The notes beneath the pieces are model-generated. The model saw only the letters and a list, made by a program, of their open reading frames with translations. It made no database searches and was not told the DNA's origin. From Loripinus fragilis (lineage: Eukaryota; Mollusca; Bivalvia; Lucinida; Lucinidae): 64,000 nucleotides of DNA. The stretch spans positions 35,542,994-35,606,993 of the forward strand of contig OZ026515.1 in assembly GCA_964019695.1 (NCBI GenBank). The letters are read 5' to 3'. Below are positions 50,601 through 55,734 of the stretch, piece after piece. Made by a program: the position numbers and the translations under genes. Every line of letters begins with the position of its first letter. Position 1 is the first letter of the stretch.

Positions 50601-51536
50601 CAAAATGTTGTTATGGCCATGATTAAACAACGTTGCTAATTATATTATTAAATTGGTTTATCAATTTTATTGCACACCCAGATGCGACGACATGTGATAC
50701 ATTGTAGTATTTGCATGATCTTGGCATGTGATAGCACACATGCTAACTAGACTGAGCAAACAAATGAGCTGGTATAAATAGACTTTTCGTTTACAGTAAA
50801 GGTGGCAACTTAAATAATAATATCTGGCGTGACTCGGCTATTACATCTTCTGAGGAAGGGAAATCAGGTTTTATAATTTGGTCAAGAGTTAATAAGTTTT
50901 TGAGCCTCGCAAACGTGCGTGCATTTTAAGAAAGTCCAGACCGTATATGCTTTGACCTAACATGTATAAACCCTTAACGTGCCAAGCACAAAAGTAGTAT
51001 GATTTTTGACTGCTGAACGCTTTTGGAGCCTCTTTAACAAATAGTGTAGATGCAGATGTGACTGCTACTGTAGGAACAGTCTGATCTGGGTCCACACTGC
51101 GTCTATACTTATGTTCAACAATAAACAGACACTTTCGAATGTAGTTATATCTGCTGGCGTTTGAAAGTTTAAATCGTTACTATCTTTACTACCAGAGTAG
51201 TATGGTACAATGATACAGTTACTTTCGAATACAACCACACCTCATTTTCAGATTTTACCCTTGTCTAAAGTAGACCAGTCCTTATTACGCATTCAAGAGG
51301 TGCCACCTTTACAGCAACCAAAAATTTCAATAATATGCGATTGTGTTGTTCTTGGATGGCAAAATCATTCAATTCAATATAGTGGTAAATTGGTTCATTT
51401 ATTTCAATTTCAGGTGTATCTTTTTTGTGGAAATATAATTCTTTCGTTCTGTGGAGCATTTATCCTCTCAATGGCGTTCGAGGCCCCTATGATGGGATTA
51501 GAGAAAGTATTGCTTGGAAAAGGGAAGAAAACCTAA
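8937..51536 (+). CDS. nrf-6-like: NRF-6-like acyltransferase 3 membrane protein, complete 16-exon gene
   Basis: Exons: 8937-9288, 16741-16907, 17865-17961, 18805-18904, 19736-19841, 24882-25068, 25906-26073, 29195-29291, 30902-31000, 34912-35077, 40685-40764, 41433-41543, 43070-43184, 47312-47501, 49095-49237, 51414-51536. The sum is 2,301 nt, giving 766 residues; phases match at every junction. Residues 1-20 are a signal peptide. Residues about 30-225 form an NRF domain with six cysteines after the signal (97, 143, 165, 189, 194, 224). Residues 240-262 are a first membrane helix, 275-336 a hydrophilic Ser/Thr-rich linker, and about 365-750 an acyltransferase-3 domain of roughly ten helices. 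Arg372 and His383 form the R-X10-H motif known to be essential in bacterial acyltransferase-3 enzymes. The family hallmark WYLANDMQF lies in exon 11. In C. elegans, nrf-6 relatives are intestinal or hypodermal proteins tied to lipid or drug uptake; the substrate here is unknown. Molluscs often have many paralogues, so the symbol denotes the family, not orthology. Confidence 0.93.
9337..10664. mobile_element. Long-TIR mariner-like element, non-autonomous
   Basis: About 75 bp at each end are inverted copies: TACGAGGGCTGTTCAAATAT ... ATATTTGAACAGCCCTCGTA, extending past GCTACGACAAAATG/CATTTTGTCGTAGC. The 1.33-kb interior has no transposase frame. It begins 48 bp after the exon 1 donor. Confidence 0.78.
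10787..16326 (+). repeat. Tandem array, 2.19-kb unit, about 2.2 copies, in intron 1
   Basis: Unit 1 10787-13680 (contains a 706-bp insertion at 12709-13414), unit 2 13681-15865, partial unit 3 15866-16326. Each begins near CACAGACCTGTAAATGTAAA and units 1 and 2 remain closely similar throughout. Without the insertion unit 1 is 2.19 kb, the same as unit 2. No conserved protein frame was found. Small open frames recur in each copy and are not supported as genes. Confidence 0.85.
12709..13414. mobile_element. TIR element family E (CTCAGAAAAAC ends), inserted in array unit 1
   Basis: Ends CTCAGAAAAACAATTGAAGG and CCTTCAATTGTTCTTCTGAG. It is absent from the same position in unit 2 (about 15600), so the empty site is visible. 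Target looks like TATA duplicated. A second copy is at 45613-46298. Confidence 0.82.
16327..16740. other. End of intron 1
   Basis: Non-repetitive sequence between the array and exon 2; only the acceptor tract at 16730-16740 is recognisable. Confidence 0.4.
16741..16907 (+). CDS. nrf-6-like: nrf-6-like exon 2: NRF domain
   Basis: Acceptor TTTTCAG precedes 16741 and donor GTATAC follows 16907. It enters with one base from exon 1 (giving Met118) and ends in phase 0. It carries the NRF pattern W-x-G-S-Y-D-E-C (Cys143) and G-K-Y-C (Cys165). Confidence 0.9.
17226..17490 (+). repeat. Degenerate tandem repeat, about 65-bp unit, 4 copies
   Basis: Recurring AGTAACGAGAATCTAATT ... TTGTCCAGGCCC ... ATAAGAGG blocks in intron 2. 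Confidence 0.65.
17601..17828 (+). repeat. Family A element, copy 2, upstream of exon 3
   Basis: Starts CGAGCCAGTGCATGAGATTT and ends CTCATGTCGCGGCTCA. It lies 36 bp before exon 3, so the branch-point region is inside or next to the element. Confidence 0.8.
17865..17961 (+). CDS. nrf-6-like: nrf-6-like exon 3: NRF domain CVPDTC motif
   Basis: It is preceded by TTTCAG and begins FIAIFPPG. It contains the NRF hallmark CVPDTC (Cys189, Cys194). Two overlapping GTAAGT donors follow, at 17958 and 17962. Only the second leaves the one extra base that exon 4 requires. The exon is bracketed by two inverted copies of one short element (17601-17828 and 17979-18218). Confidence 0.88.
17979..18218 (-). 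repeat. Family A element, copy 3, inverted, downstream of exon 3
   Basis: Reverse orientation relative to copy 2: starts ATGAGCCGTGACATGTGATT and ends GAAATCTCATGCACTGGCTC. It begins 17 bp after exon 3. Confidence 0.8.
18805..18904 (+). CDS. nrf-6-like: nrf-6-like exon 4: last NRF cysteine
   Basis: Acceptor TTTCAG; donor GTAAGT at 18905. Only one phase is open. It encodes AFVLGIDTTN...VWCQERHLEMSAKATAA, with Cys224 pairing out the sixth NRF cysteine just before the first membrane helix. Confidence 0.88.
18905..19735. other. Intron 4
   Basis: Mostly unique. 19614-19686 (GTAGCAAACAATGG ... TTATTGCTTGCGTG) is a weak, possibly old family B palindrome. Confidence 0.4.
19736..19841 (+). CDS. nrf-6-like: nrf-6-like exon 5: first transmembrane helix
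   Basis: Acceptor TTATAG; donor GTGAGT at 19842. It encodes a hydrophobic helix (VVGLIFVSVMMIATAYDVIV, about residues 240-259) followed by a basic stretch RWIKHKQAK, consistent with a cytoplasmic side after the helix. Confidence 0.88.
20222..21272. mobile_element. Mariner-like TIR element, non-autonomous
   Basis: Ends TTACGAGGGATGATCCAAAA and CGTAACATCCCTCGTA with internal AGTTCTGATC/GATCAGAACTTT inverted. About 1.05 kb, no transposase. Confidence 0.6.
21273..22205. other. Intron 5 middle
   Basis: Nothing coding. 21930-22060 read on the minus strand has a tRNA-like stretch (TACTCTAGTAGATAGGCTGG ... GATGGGTTCAAGACC), perhaps a tRNA-derived SINE head; weak. Confidence 0.35.
22206..23400 (+). 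pseudogene. LINE 3' end: RT C-terminal domain and tail
   Basis: 22245-22620 encodes GWQTLNKRRHDTKITLFYKI and NSFLPPTLNQCNSL, the post-RT region common to CR1/Jockey-type LINEs. Further on, 22680-22740 reads CRCGSIEDTEHHFFHCRFY in another frame, the conserved C-x-C-x(6)-H-x(4)-C end of such proteins. A family C fragment interrupts the tail at 23005-23120, and the element ends with TTTCAAATAAAGC near 23390. Confidence 0.72.
23005..23120 (+). repeat. SINE-like family C fragment
   Basis: AGTGAGTATGATTAGGAAAT ... CGCGAGGAAGAGCTGCTCAA, inserted into the LINE tail. Confidence 0.55.
23668..23838. mobile_element. Short TIR element (AAACTGGCCCTGAAG ends)
   Basis: Left AAACTGGCCCTGAAGTCATA and right TTATTACCTCAGGACCTGTTT are imperfect inverted repeats; 171 bp. 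Confidence 0.55.
24235..24835 (+). repeat. Interspersed repeat family F, copy
   Basis: CTTTCATGCAAACCAAACAT ... CTTCTTTTGTGGATCGTTA ... TCGATTCTTGATCTTTGCC. It recurs at 31655-31875, 48255-48370 (head only) and 49940-50315. It ends about 45 bp before exon 6. Confidence 0.6.
24882..25068 (+). CDS. nrf-6-like: nrf-6-like exon 6: hydrophilic linker
   Basis: Acceptor CTTTCAG; donor GTATTA at 25069. It encodes residues 275-336, rich in Lys, Asp, Ser and Thr with no hydrophobic segment. It is typical of the poorly conserved linker between the first helix and the acyltransferase domain. The open frame upstream of the acceptor (from 24798) belongs to an interspersed repeat, not to the gene. Confidence 0.82.
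25154..25294. mobile_element. TTAA hairpin family B, copy in intron 6
   Basis: Palindrome 25154-25220 (CCAGATCAGACTGCTTCAGT) and right end GCATGCTAGGGTTAA. Confidence 0.6.
25522..25713. mobile_element. 192-bp TIR element
   Basis: Ends GCCCAAAAATACAATGCCTC and GAGGCATTGTAATTCTGGGC are inverted repeats. It lies about 190 bp before exon 7. Confidence 0.68.
25906..26073 (+). CDS. nrf-6-like: nrf-6-like exon 7: acyltransferase-3 catalytic R-X10-H
   Basis: Acceptor TTTTCAG. It encodes NLLLSFSVYTNASKLLNT, then NGIRFVSMTWVVLGHSY, where Arg372 and His383 form the R-X10-H motif. The donor is GTTCGT at 26074, a weak site. The neighbouring GTAGAT gives a phase that runs into a stop in exon 8, so the weak site must be used. 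Confidence 0.9.
26575..26790 (-). repeat. SINE-like family C, copy (reverse)
   Basis: CTCTTCCTGACGGTGCCATG and GTGGCATTTCCTGG match the family core. Confidence 0.55.
26934..28382 (+). mobile_element. 1.45-kb TIR element family G, left copy (intron 7)
   Basis: Ends AAGGATCATTGACGG and GTGTCAATGATCCTT are inverted repeats. The same element lies reversed at 44101-45556 and the two match along their length, for example at GGATCTAGTTAGAATC and its complement. It carries a nested family B hairpin at about 27590-27815. No transposase. Confidence 0.8.
27590..27815. mobile_element. Family B-like hairpin inside element G
   Basis: Palindrome 27643-27710 (GCAAACAGTTTGAACCCAGA ... CTAAACTGTTTG), flanked by TGTCGTCTGC and GCAGACGA. 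It is also present in the other G copy, so it was there before G was copied. Confidence 0.62.
28383..28871. other. Intron 7 unique part
   Basis: Nothing recognised. Confidence 0.4.
28872..29055. repeat. TIR element family H, copy 1
   Basis: AAACCTGTGTAAAACGGCA ... GGTTTACACAGGTTTTTCTG inverted ends, with an inner palindrome around GAAGGTCGAAAGTATTACAG. Copies also at 48880-49083, 49245-49499 and 57190-57400. Confidence 0.65.
29195..29291 (+). CDS. nrf-6-like: nrf-6-like exon 8: VDTFFALSG segment
   Basis: Acceptor TTACAG; donor GTGAGC at 29292. It encodes ENVEDFLPNNLKRFTFQAVSN and the conserved SVDTFFAL, completed to LSG across the junction with exon 9. This motif is nearly invariant in NRF-6-like proteins. 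Confidence 0.9.
29345..29500 (-). repeat. tRNA-derived SINE-like fragment
   Basis: Read on the minus strand it has a box-A-like GTGGTAGGGTGC and a box-B-like GGTCGCTAAATCGAGCC at tRNA-like spacing. A related fragment is at 38490-38660. Confidence 0.42.
29501..30070. other. Intron 8, nothing firm
   Basis: AT-rich, no structure supported. Confidence 0.35.
30071..30165 (+). repeat. SINE-like family C fragment
   Basis: TAAGTATGACTAGGAAATGC and CCACGGCACCATGAGGAAGA. Confidence 0.55.
30167..30296. repeat. Long hairpin, arms of about 58 bp
   Basis: Left arm 30167-30224, loop about 13 nt, right arm 30238-30296. The outer 29 bp pair perfectly and the inner parts with few mismatches. It could be a small fold-back element or a hairpin RNA source. 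Confidence 0.75.
30902..31000 (+). CDS. nrf-6-like: nrf-6-like exon 9: helix and start of HRFWRLTP
   Basis: Acceptor ATTTCAG; donor GTATAC at 31001. It encodes GLLVSFLSLKEMKKRDG and FYFHRFWR, joining exon 10 to make the family motif HRFWRLTPPY. Confidence 0.9.
31001..31654. other. Start of intron 9
   Basis: AT-rich, nothing recognised. Confidence 0.35.
31655..31875 (+). repeat. Interspersed repeat family F, copy
   Basis: GTACTTCTTTTGTGGATCAT ... TGTGGTCACCTGAAGGGAAA ... CAGTTCCTGATCTTTGCCAC, colinear with the copy at 24235. Confidence 0.58.
32508..32741. mobile_element. Family B-like hairpin element, TTAA right end
   Basis: Palindrome 32635-32703 (AGTTTGAATCCAGATCATGC ... GATCTGGGTTCAAATTGTTT) and end AAAGGGTTAA. 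Confidence 0.58.
32742..34190. other. Intron 9 middle with a diverged direct repeat
   Basis: 33190-33300 and 33860-33990 resemble each other (CAAAAGAACC ... CACAACATAT ... TTGAGAAATA ... TCTTATCTG). No coding exon supported. Confidence 0.4.
34191..34730. mobile_element. 540-bp fold-back element
   Basis: The left end GCATTAAGGTGCTAAAATGG and right end ATAGCCTCTTAATGC are inverted. Pairing continues inward through GGCCCCC/GGGGGGCC and CTATGGTAAC/GTTACCATAG. It ends about 180 bp before exon 10. Confidence 0.7.
34912..35077 (+). CDS. nrf-6-like: nrf-6-like exon 10: LTPPYM helix and ECEETWWTNLLYINN loop
   Basis: Acceptor ATTTCAG; donor GTGGGT at 35078. It has a hydrophobic helix, then GPMWPQ and ECEETWWTNLLYINN, the conserved extracellular loop of the family. 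A short element copy starts 36 bp beyond the exon end. Confidence 0.9.
35113..35342 (+). repeat. Family A element, copy 4, after exon 10
   Basis: ATGAGCCACGACATGAGATT ... GGAAATCGCAGGTCGCGGCT. It begins 36 bp after exon 10. Confidence 0.75.
35343..36700. other. Intron 10 first part
   Basis: Nothing recognised beyond a vague old repeat at 35480-35580. Confidence 0.35.
36720..37200 (+). repeat. Interspersed element family I, copy 1, with central hairpin
   Basis: Central palindrome 36946-37010 (AATGAAGTTTATG ... CATAAACTTCATT), with colinear flanks GTATGAAAAAGCTCCATTTT and GGTTTCTGTGACGTCAGC. The second copy is at 52150-52550. Confidence 0.65.
37233..38468 (+). pseudogene. Mariner transposase, dead copy with both TIRs
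   Basis: TIRs: TGATCAAAAAGTTCTTGGCC left, GGCCGAGAACTTTTTGATCA right. The reading frame begins at 37414 with MEKLELRAVIKYFCKKGMPP and PSYSTVKQ, the paired helix-turn-helix of the Mos1/SETMAR-type mariners. Later pieces in shifted frames are recognisable: GISYGAVQSILT, TLVHHFGPES, GVIMLEYLEQG, and RWAQCIALKGDYIEK at the end. Several frameshifts and stops, including one beside the first catalytic Asp, make it inactive. The length of about 1.24 kb is right for a mariner. Confidence 0.85.
38490..38660 (-). repeat. tRNA-derived SINE-like fragment
   Basis: Shares GGTGAAGCTCGG...CAGCGACCC...GATCTCAA with 29345-29500. Confidence 0.4.
39185..39620 (+). repeat. Interspersed repeat family J, copy
   Basis: GAGGATCTTACATGAGTGTT ... 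ACAATAAGTTTAATAAA. Similar stretches at 53925-54290 and 58138-58400, with a partial at 50640-50720. Confidence 0.5.
40218..40490 (+). repeat. SINE-like family C, long copy
   Basis: AAGTGAGTATGATCAGGCAA ... AGATATCAGGAAGACAATAA ... CCCATTAAGATGATTG, the fullest forward copy in the window. Confidence 0.6.
40685..40764 (+). CDS. nrf-6-like: nrf-6-like exon 11: CMGWSWYLANDMQF
   Basis: Acceptor GTTTCAG; donor GTAAGT at 40765. It contains the strongest family signature, CMGWSWYLANDMQFYILSP. Confidence 0.92.
40924..40961. repeat. (GA)n microsatellite
   Basis: About 19 GA units after exon 11. Confidence 0.95.
41085..41160 (-). repeat. SINE-like family C fragment
   Basis: TTCCTCGCAGTGCCGTGAAT and TGATTCCTGATCATACTCAC. 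Confidence 0.5.
41433..41543 (+). CDS. nrf-6-like: nrf-6-like exon 12: transmembrane helix
   Basis: Acceptor TTTTTCAG. It encodes one long hydrophobic helix (LSCLVFVLISMIS) and ends GVATLLQ. Donor GTTAGT at 41544 is the only nearby GT that gives the phase exon 13 needs. Confidence 0.84.
41544..43069. other. Intron 12
   Basis: No repeat or exon recognised. The open frame at 42586-42783 is Leu-rich but has no splice or family support. Confidence 0.4.
43070..43184 (+). CDS. nrf-6-like: nrf-6-like exon 13: YYKPWCRVGPYTIGFFAGY
   Basis: Acceptor TCTTCAG; donor GTAAGA at 43185. It carries the family motif IYYKPWCRVGPYTIGFFAGY (position-conserved Pro-Trp-Cys-Arg) before the next helix. Confidence 0.9.
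44101..45556 (-). mobile_element. 1.46-kb TIR element family G, right copy, inverted (intron 13)
   Basis: Reverse complement of 26934-28382 with the same ends AAGGATCATTGAC and GTCAATGATCCTT. It includes a G-run (about 44412-44425) matching a C-run in the left copy, and the nested hairpin at 44690-44905. Confidence 0.8.
45613..46298. mobile_element. TIR element family E, copy 2
   Basis: CTCAGAAAAACATTTGAAGG ... CCTTCAATTGTTTTTTCTGAG, flanked by TATA on both sides. Confidence 0.8.
46967..47110. mobile_element. Family B-like hairpin, partial
   Basis: TTAACCTTTTGTACACCGGA then a palindrome 47010-47075 (GATGAAATGCTGCAAAATGC). A similar copy is at 55527-55640. Confidence 0.5.
47312..47501 (+). 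CDS. nrf-6-like: nrf-6-like exon 14: two helices and loop
   Basis: Acceptor TATTTCAG; donor GTAGGG at 47502. It encodes helix IVIWLVAAGLAILVLYGLW, the loop SALYNATFRNVWA and a second helix ending IACATDNGG, as in family members. Confidence 0.9.
47625..47683. repeat. (GA)n microsatellite
   Basis: About 29 GA units, 120 bp after exon 14. Confidence 0.95.
48255..48370 (+). repeat. Family F head fragment
   Basis: GGGGTCTTTCATGCAAACCA ... AAGGGTGAGGTTG. Confidence 0.5.
48682..48749. repeat. Family B palindrome
   Basis: GCAAACAATCTGAGCCCTGA ... GATCTGTGTTCATATTGTTT; outer ends not placed. Confidence 0.55.
48880..49083. repeat. TIR element family H, copy 2, abutting exon 15 acceptor
   Basis: Starts CTGTAAAACCTGTCTTAAGC and ends GTTTCAGACAGGTTTTACTA, about 11 bp before exon 15. 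Confidence 0.72.
49095..49237 (+). CDS. nrf-6-like: nrf-6-like exon 15: LSRLTYCAYLIHP
   Basis: Acceptor ATATTTAG; donor GTAAGT at 49238. It contains IPLSRLTYCAYLIHPPIIY, highly conserved in the family. A repeat of one family ends about 10 bp before the exon and another copy starts 8 bp after it. Confidence 0.9.
49245..49499. repeat. TIR element family H, copy 3, abutting exon 15 donor
   Basis: Starts ACAGTAAAACCTGTGTTAAA, 8 bp after exon 15, and ends CACAGGTTTTACTGT. It carries a nested family C piece at 49316-49400. Confidence 0.75.
49316..49400 (+). repeat. SINE-like family C piece nested in family H
   Basis: CCCCGTGGCGCCGAGAGGAA ... GACATCAGGAAGACAAATTA. Confidence 0.55.
49940..50315 (+). 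repeat. Interspersed repeat family F, long copy
   Basis: GGGGTCTTTCATACAAACCA through CAATACTTCTTTTGTGGATC to GATTCCGGATCTTTGCACCC; the most complete copy. Confidence 0.62.
50974..51172. mobile_element. TTAA hairpin family B, copy in intron 15
   Basis: TTAACGTGCCAAGCACAAAA at the left, palindrome around GACTGCTACTGTAGGAACAG, TTAA at 51169. Confidence 0.58.
51414..51536 (+). CDS. nrf-6-like: nrf-6-like exon 16: last helix and C-terminus
   Basis: Acceptor AATTTCAG. It encodes the final helix and the conserved ending AFEAPMMGLEKVLLG, followed by a short basic tail GKKT and the TAA at 51534. Confidence 0.9.
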   Translation: MYLFCGNIILSFCGAFILSMAFEAPMMGLEKVLLGKGKKT

Positions 51537-51597
51537 ATATGAATATATACGTTGACAATACTGTTGATCAATGTAACTTATTGTTAACTTATATAAG

Positions 51598-51603
51598 AAT
51601 AAA
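51598..51603 (+). promoter_or_regulatory. Candidate polyadenylation signal AATAAA
   Basis: An AATAAA lies 62 bp after the nrf-6-like stop codon, the first such hexamer downstream. Transcript ends are needed to confirm it. Confidence 0.5.
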
Positions 51604-52149
51604 ACTCTTTATCCTTTAATCTTTATTATCTTTGATAGTAATCTTAGAATCATAAGATACACTTACGGACGAATGTGTACGTCAACTTATATTGCGCTTC
51701 TGATATTGTTGAAATAAGACTTTTACTGTCGTGCCAATCAAAAGTGACAGTGACTAATACTTTGTCTACAACTGTTAAGTATAAAATATTTAGATCAATG
51801 CTTCCCGTTTAACATTGACTTGTGTACTAATCCTCCGTGCTAACACTTGAGCTAACGGGAATCAATAGATCACTTGTGTATTAATCCTATCCTGAGTCCC
51901 AAAAACTTTGTAAACAAAACAGGACACAACTGTCACTCTTGGCTGGCAGGACAGTAACCATTATGAAATTTTCTAGCCAATGTATTGTGTTTACATAAAT
52001 CTATACCTGAGTAATCCAAATTACCTTAAAAACACAAATAGATTTGACAGTATGTTGTTACAACCACATTCATAGCATTTCTATGAAGCAACTATGTAGA
52101 GAATGAAGAAAATGGAATATTATTAGTCACATATACATAAAAAAGCAAA
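51604..52149. other. Intergenic, nothing recognised
   Basis: AT-rich DNA after the nrf-6-like gene. Confidence 0.4.
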
Positions 52150-52550
52150 GCAACCAGACCAGTCCGAAAACTTTGGCTCAATTCGAGAATCAAGCCTCGG
52201 ATGTATATAAGGGGTAGTACGATGTATGAAAAAGCTCCATTTTATTAGCCAGAACTGACATAAGGAAAAAAAAGTATTGTAACATCTGGGCCCAGTCCTA
52301 TCAAAACCCATTATTATGATTACCTGAAACGTTTTATCAACACAATAAATGAAGTTTATGTTTTTTTCAATAAAATATCGTTTTTGTGATATTTTATTGA
52401 AAAAAACATAAACTTCATTATAACCAATTGTTTTGCTGCGAACACACTTGTTATTGTGTTGGCATGGTTTCTGTGACGTCAGCATCCATTCCACAGAATG
52501 CCACAAAATTGGTTGAAGCAGTTTCGATTTCAACCAGACCTCTCTTTCTC
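52150..52550 (+). repeat. Interspersed element family I, copy 2, with central hairpin
   Basis: Central palindrome 52344-52420 (AATGAAGTTTATG ... CATAAACTTCATT), colinear with 36720-37200. Confidence 0.68.
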
Positions 52551-52844
52551 ATCGAGATGATTGCAATTATACATGAACAGACATAAAACATGACATCCTA
52601 GTCTTTAGCTTCAGCTGCCAGTGGATCATACATGCAATAAGTGCAATTATCAGTTTGCCCTAGTACAGTTGCTACTGGACGCATAACAAATAACTTCTGA
52701 CAAATATCATAAGGACGCAATGGAAAATTAATACTTTAAATTATGAAACATTGAAGTTGTCTCAAATGAATGGATAAAAAAAATAAAGTTAGCCTATTTG
52801 AGCCGAAATATTCTTGATGTCATATAGCTGTGAGTGTCCTGTGT

Positions 52845-52920
52845 GTCTTCCTCGCGGTGCTGTGGGTTGGTCTGCTGTGTGTGATTGTGGTATTTACCGG
52901 ACATACTCGCTTACTTCTTG
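52845..52920 (-). repeat. SINE-like family C fragment
   Basis: GTCTTCCTCGCGGTGCTGTG and GTGATTGTGGTATTTACCGG. Confidence 0.52.
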
Positions 52921-53064
52921 AGGTTGGGTCATAGCAAGTTAAATTGATTTGAGTGTTTCCCTGTGGTGATGCATTGTACAAGATAAGAAGCATCCACGCG
53001 AGGTACCCATTTTTTGTGCTTAAACAACAGCATAATCTAGGGAAAAGATTTGGCTGGTAAAATA

Positions 53065-53221
53065 TGGGCCTCGACGCGACAAAACCTGTCTTTGGGGTTT
53101 CTGAAAAAGCAAGACACAAACCACTCTCATCAGCAACACAAACTAGCCAGAAAATCGAAATTTCGACAGTATCAAGTTTTTTGCAAAGCCCCGAAGACAG
53201 GTTTTCTCGCGTTGAGGCCCA
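53065..53221. mobile_element. TIR element family D, copy 2
   Basis: TGGGCCTCGACGCGACAAAA ... GGTTTTCTCGCGTTGAGGCC. Confidence 0.7.
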
Positions 53222-55026
53222 AATTATCTTAAAGCTCCATCCCTTGCTGGCCTGGGCTGCAGTCCATTATAAAGCCGCGATTCTGTTGTTGTTGATTCAT
53301 TTTTTTTGCTGCTGCTCCCAACGTGTTTGGGGTTTTATGCTTGGTCATTGTTTTGTAATATATTTCTTATTGTCTTTTCTAGTTTCTTTTGGTACTTACA
53401 TGTATCACCTGGCTACAAGCGAGCAAAGACGTAGACAAGCCGTAGCCATTGCGCAATCCCACTGGGGCTATCACTGCATACAAAGATCAATATTTCCTTT
53501 TCTAGTCCTACTCTACAGGTCAGAATGCGCTTTTAAATTTTGATCTTTTCTATCATGTCTTGATTGTCATATGCTAAGATAATGTGAGGGGTTATTTTTA
53601 CGAAGAAGGATATGCTTACTAGGGAATCATTTTCAAACACTCTTTGAGTTATTTATTTTCTCTTTATTATAATAAAATATTGGTGTATTGGATCTATATA
53701 CATGTACAATTAATGCTAATACTACACTAGTCGCTGTCAAAAACAGGAGCTTCAGACAACAGTGCAACAAAACAGCATGTTTATATCGTTGTCAAACTAA
53801 GGTGGTTGTCTTTAGCTTCAGCTGCCTTTAACTAAGCTTAAACACTGTTATTCAATTTTGTTATATGGAGTCGCATCTTGGGTGTAATAAAGGCATGCTT
53901 TAAACACAATAATACATAGAGGATCTTACATGAGTGGTCATGTTTCATTGAATTTATTATACAAATTGGGGAAAAAGAGATAAAATGCGAGGCTTGTTGC
54001 GAATTTTAATAACTTCAATAATCCAAGAGTACAAATGCTAGATTATTTTTATCATATGACCCTCAAATTAATTTGAAATCGAGTTTTTGCGTGTAACCGC
54101 TAAGATCTTGCCATGTATACGCAACGTTATTACGACCGTCTTAACATAACCTTACCAAATCTGTAAACAAGTATTGGTTTATCAATTTTAATGCATGGCT
54201 TTATATCACTCCCAGACGCGACGTAACATGATAAACACAATACTATAGTCTAGTTAATTGAATGGGCAAATTATTTACTAATAGGTAACTTATTGCAGCG
54301 ACGCACATAACAACGTCACGTTTACTTCAGACAAATTTTGGCAATTTCTTGCCAAATACTCTGATTTCAAAGCGATTTAAGTGTCATATGATAAATCGCT
54401 CTCACTTTTTATTTAATTTATTAAGCTCGTTGGAATGAAAACTGCTAATGTGCACATCAGAGTTGATCATATCATTTTCTTCCAACTTCTTTAATAAGTT
54501 CAATACTTATGAGTAACTGTGTTAGATTCTCTATTGATTTCATTGTTTAAATATTTTTATATTTAGCAATGTAATCTTTGTATATCTGAAATGAGTAAAA
54601 GTGATACTTTCACAAGTGAAAAGATATGGTATTTTCACAAGATAAAAATAACAATATAATGATATTTTCCCTTTAGTGAATTTACTTTGGATGACCTGTG
54701 CTTTCTTAGTTCTCTAAGTCCACTTTAGATTTTCAAACGCTTCTCACTTTCTGATATTAAGTGAACAAAAATTCGAAGTGTGGTTACTTATTTTCTTGCA
54801 TATCAGATTGGGGTATATGTTGTTTTACCTATGTAAGAAAATTATATCTCACATACCCCGTACCAACCCGTGGGAAAGATAAAAATCGAACAGAAGGACT
54901 TTATTGTTATGTTTAAGTGACTTCATTATTATGTCACGTTAAAGCATATATAAAGGAACCTCTGAAAACCTTTTTGGGAATATAAAAATGAGGTATTAAA
55001 TGGTGAGCAAGAAAAAATGCATTAAT
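53222..55026. other. Intergenic with a family J copy at 53925-54290
   Basis: GAGGATCTTACATGAGTGGT marks the repeat; otherwise unrecognised AT-rich DNA. Confidence 0.4.
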
Positions 55027-55145
55027 TGTGCGAGGGTGGGATAGAAATGTCCATCCCTCGCGATCACCATTTGTCATCACTCTGCACGCCTAGTGATGCC
55101 AAACAGTGATCCTTGGGACAGATTTTTATATCCCAACCTCACACT
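55027..55145. repeat. Short fold-back repeat
   Basis: GTGCGAGGGTGGGATAGAAA pairs loosely with TTTTTATATCCCAACCTCAC. Confidence 0.5.
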
Positions 55146-55734
55146 TATGATGAATGTTTATAGTATTGCTGTTAATGGTACTAAAGTTTAGCTCTTCCTT
55201 TGCGTATTTTATCTTCGGCTCGCCCTGCTCTAGTGGGTTTTGAACAGTGATGGAAGTTCAAATATTTATAATTTCGCTTTGAAATTGAATAAAATAAAAA
55301 TATATCAAGATTTTGTCATGAAAATGACATGTATTTTATCTCTTAAAGTGAATAAAATACATTTCTCATGAAATAGTCATTTTCTCTTCACTTGATATCA
55401 TATGCTATCCATAAACTTGAATATCCTCTTTATTTGTAATGATAATTTGAGTAGGTACATGTAAGAAGACTACGAACGTTAATCAGGTAACATGTATTAA
55501 CAACAATAAAAAACATTGCTGTAGATAACTTGAAACCCCTAAACGAGTACTTTGGCAAACAGTGAAGAACCAGATGAAATGGAGCATTATGTTGCATTTC
55601 AACAGGGTCTGCACTGTTTTCAATATATTTCAAACAACCTTAAGGGACAGAAATACATTAAAATTTAGAAAAAATCTACCTGTTTTTGTTTATTTTTTTG
55701 TCAACAGCTAGGGCCATGGGGGACGGTCAGTTCA

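Noticed and set aside
53064..53543. 159-residue frame
   Set aside because: The first third is a family D transposon; the rest has no family support.
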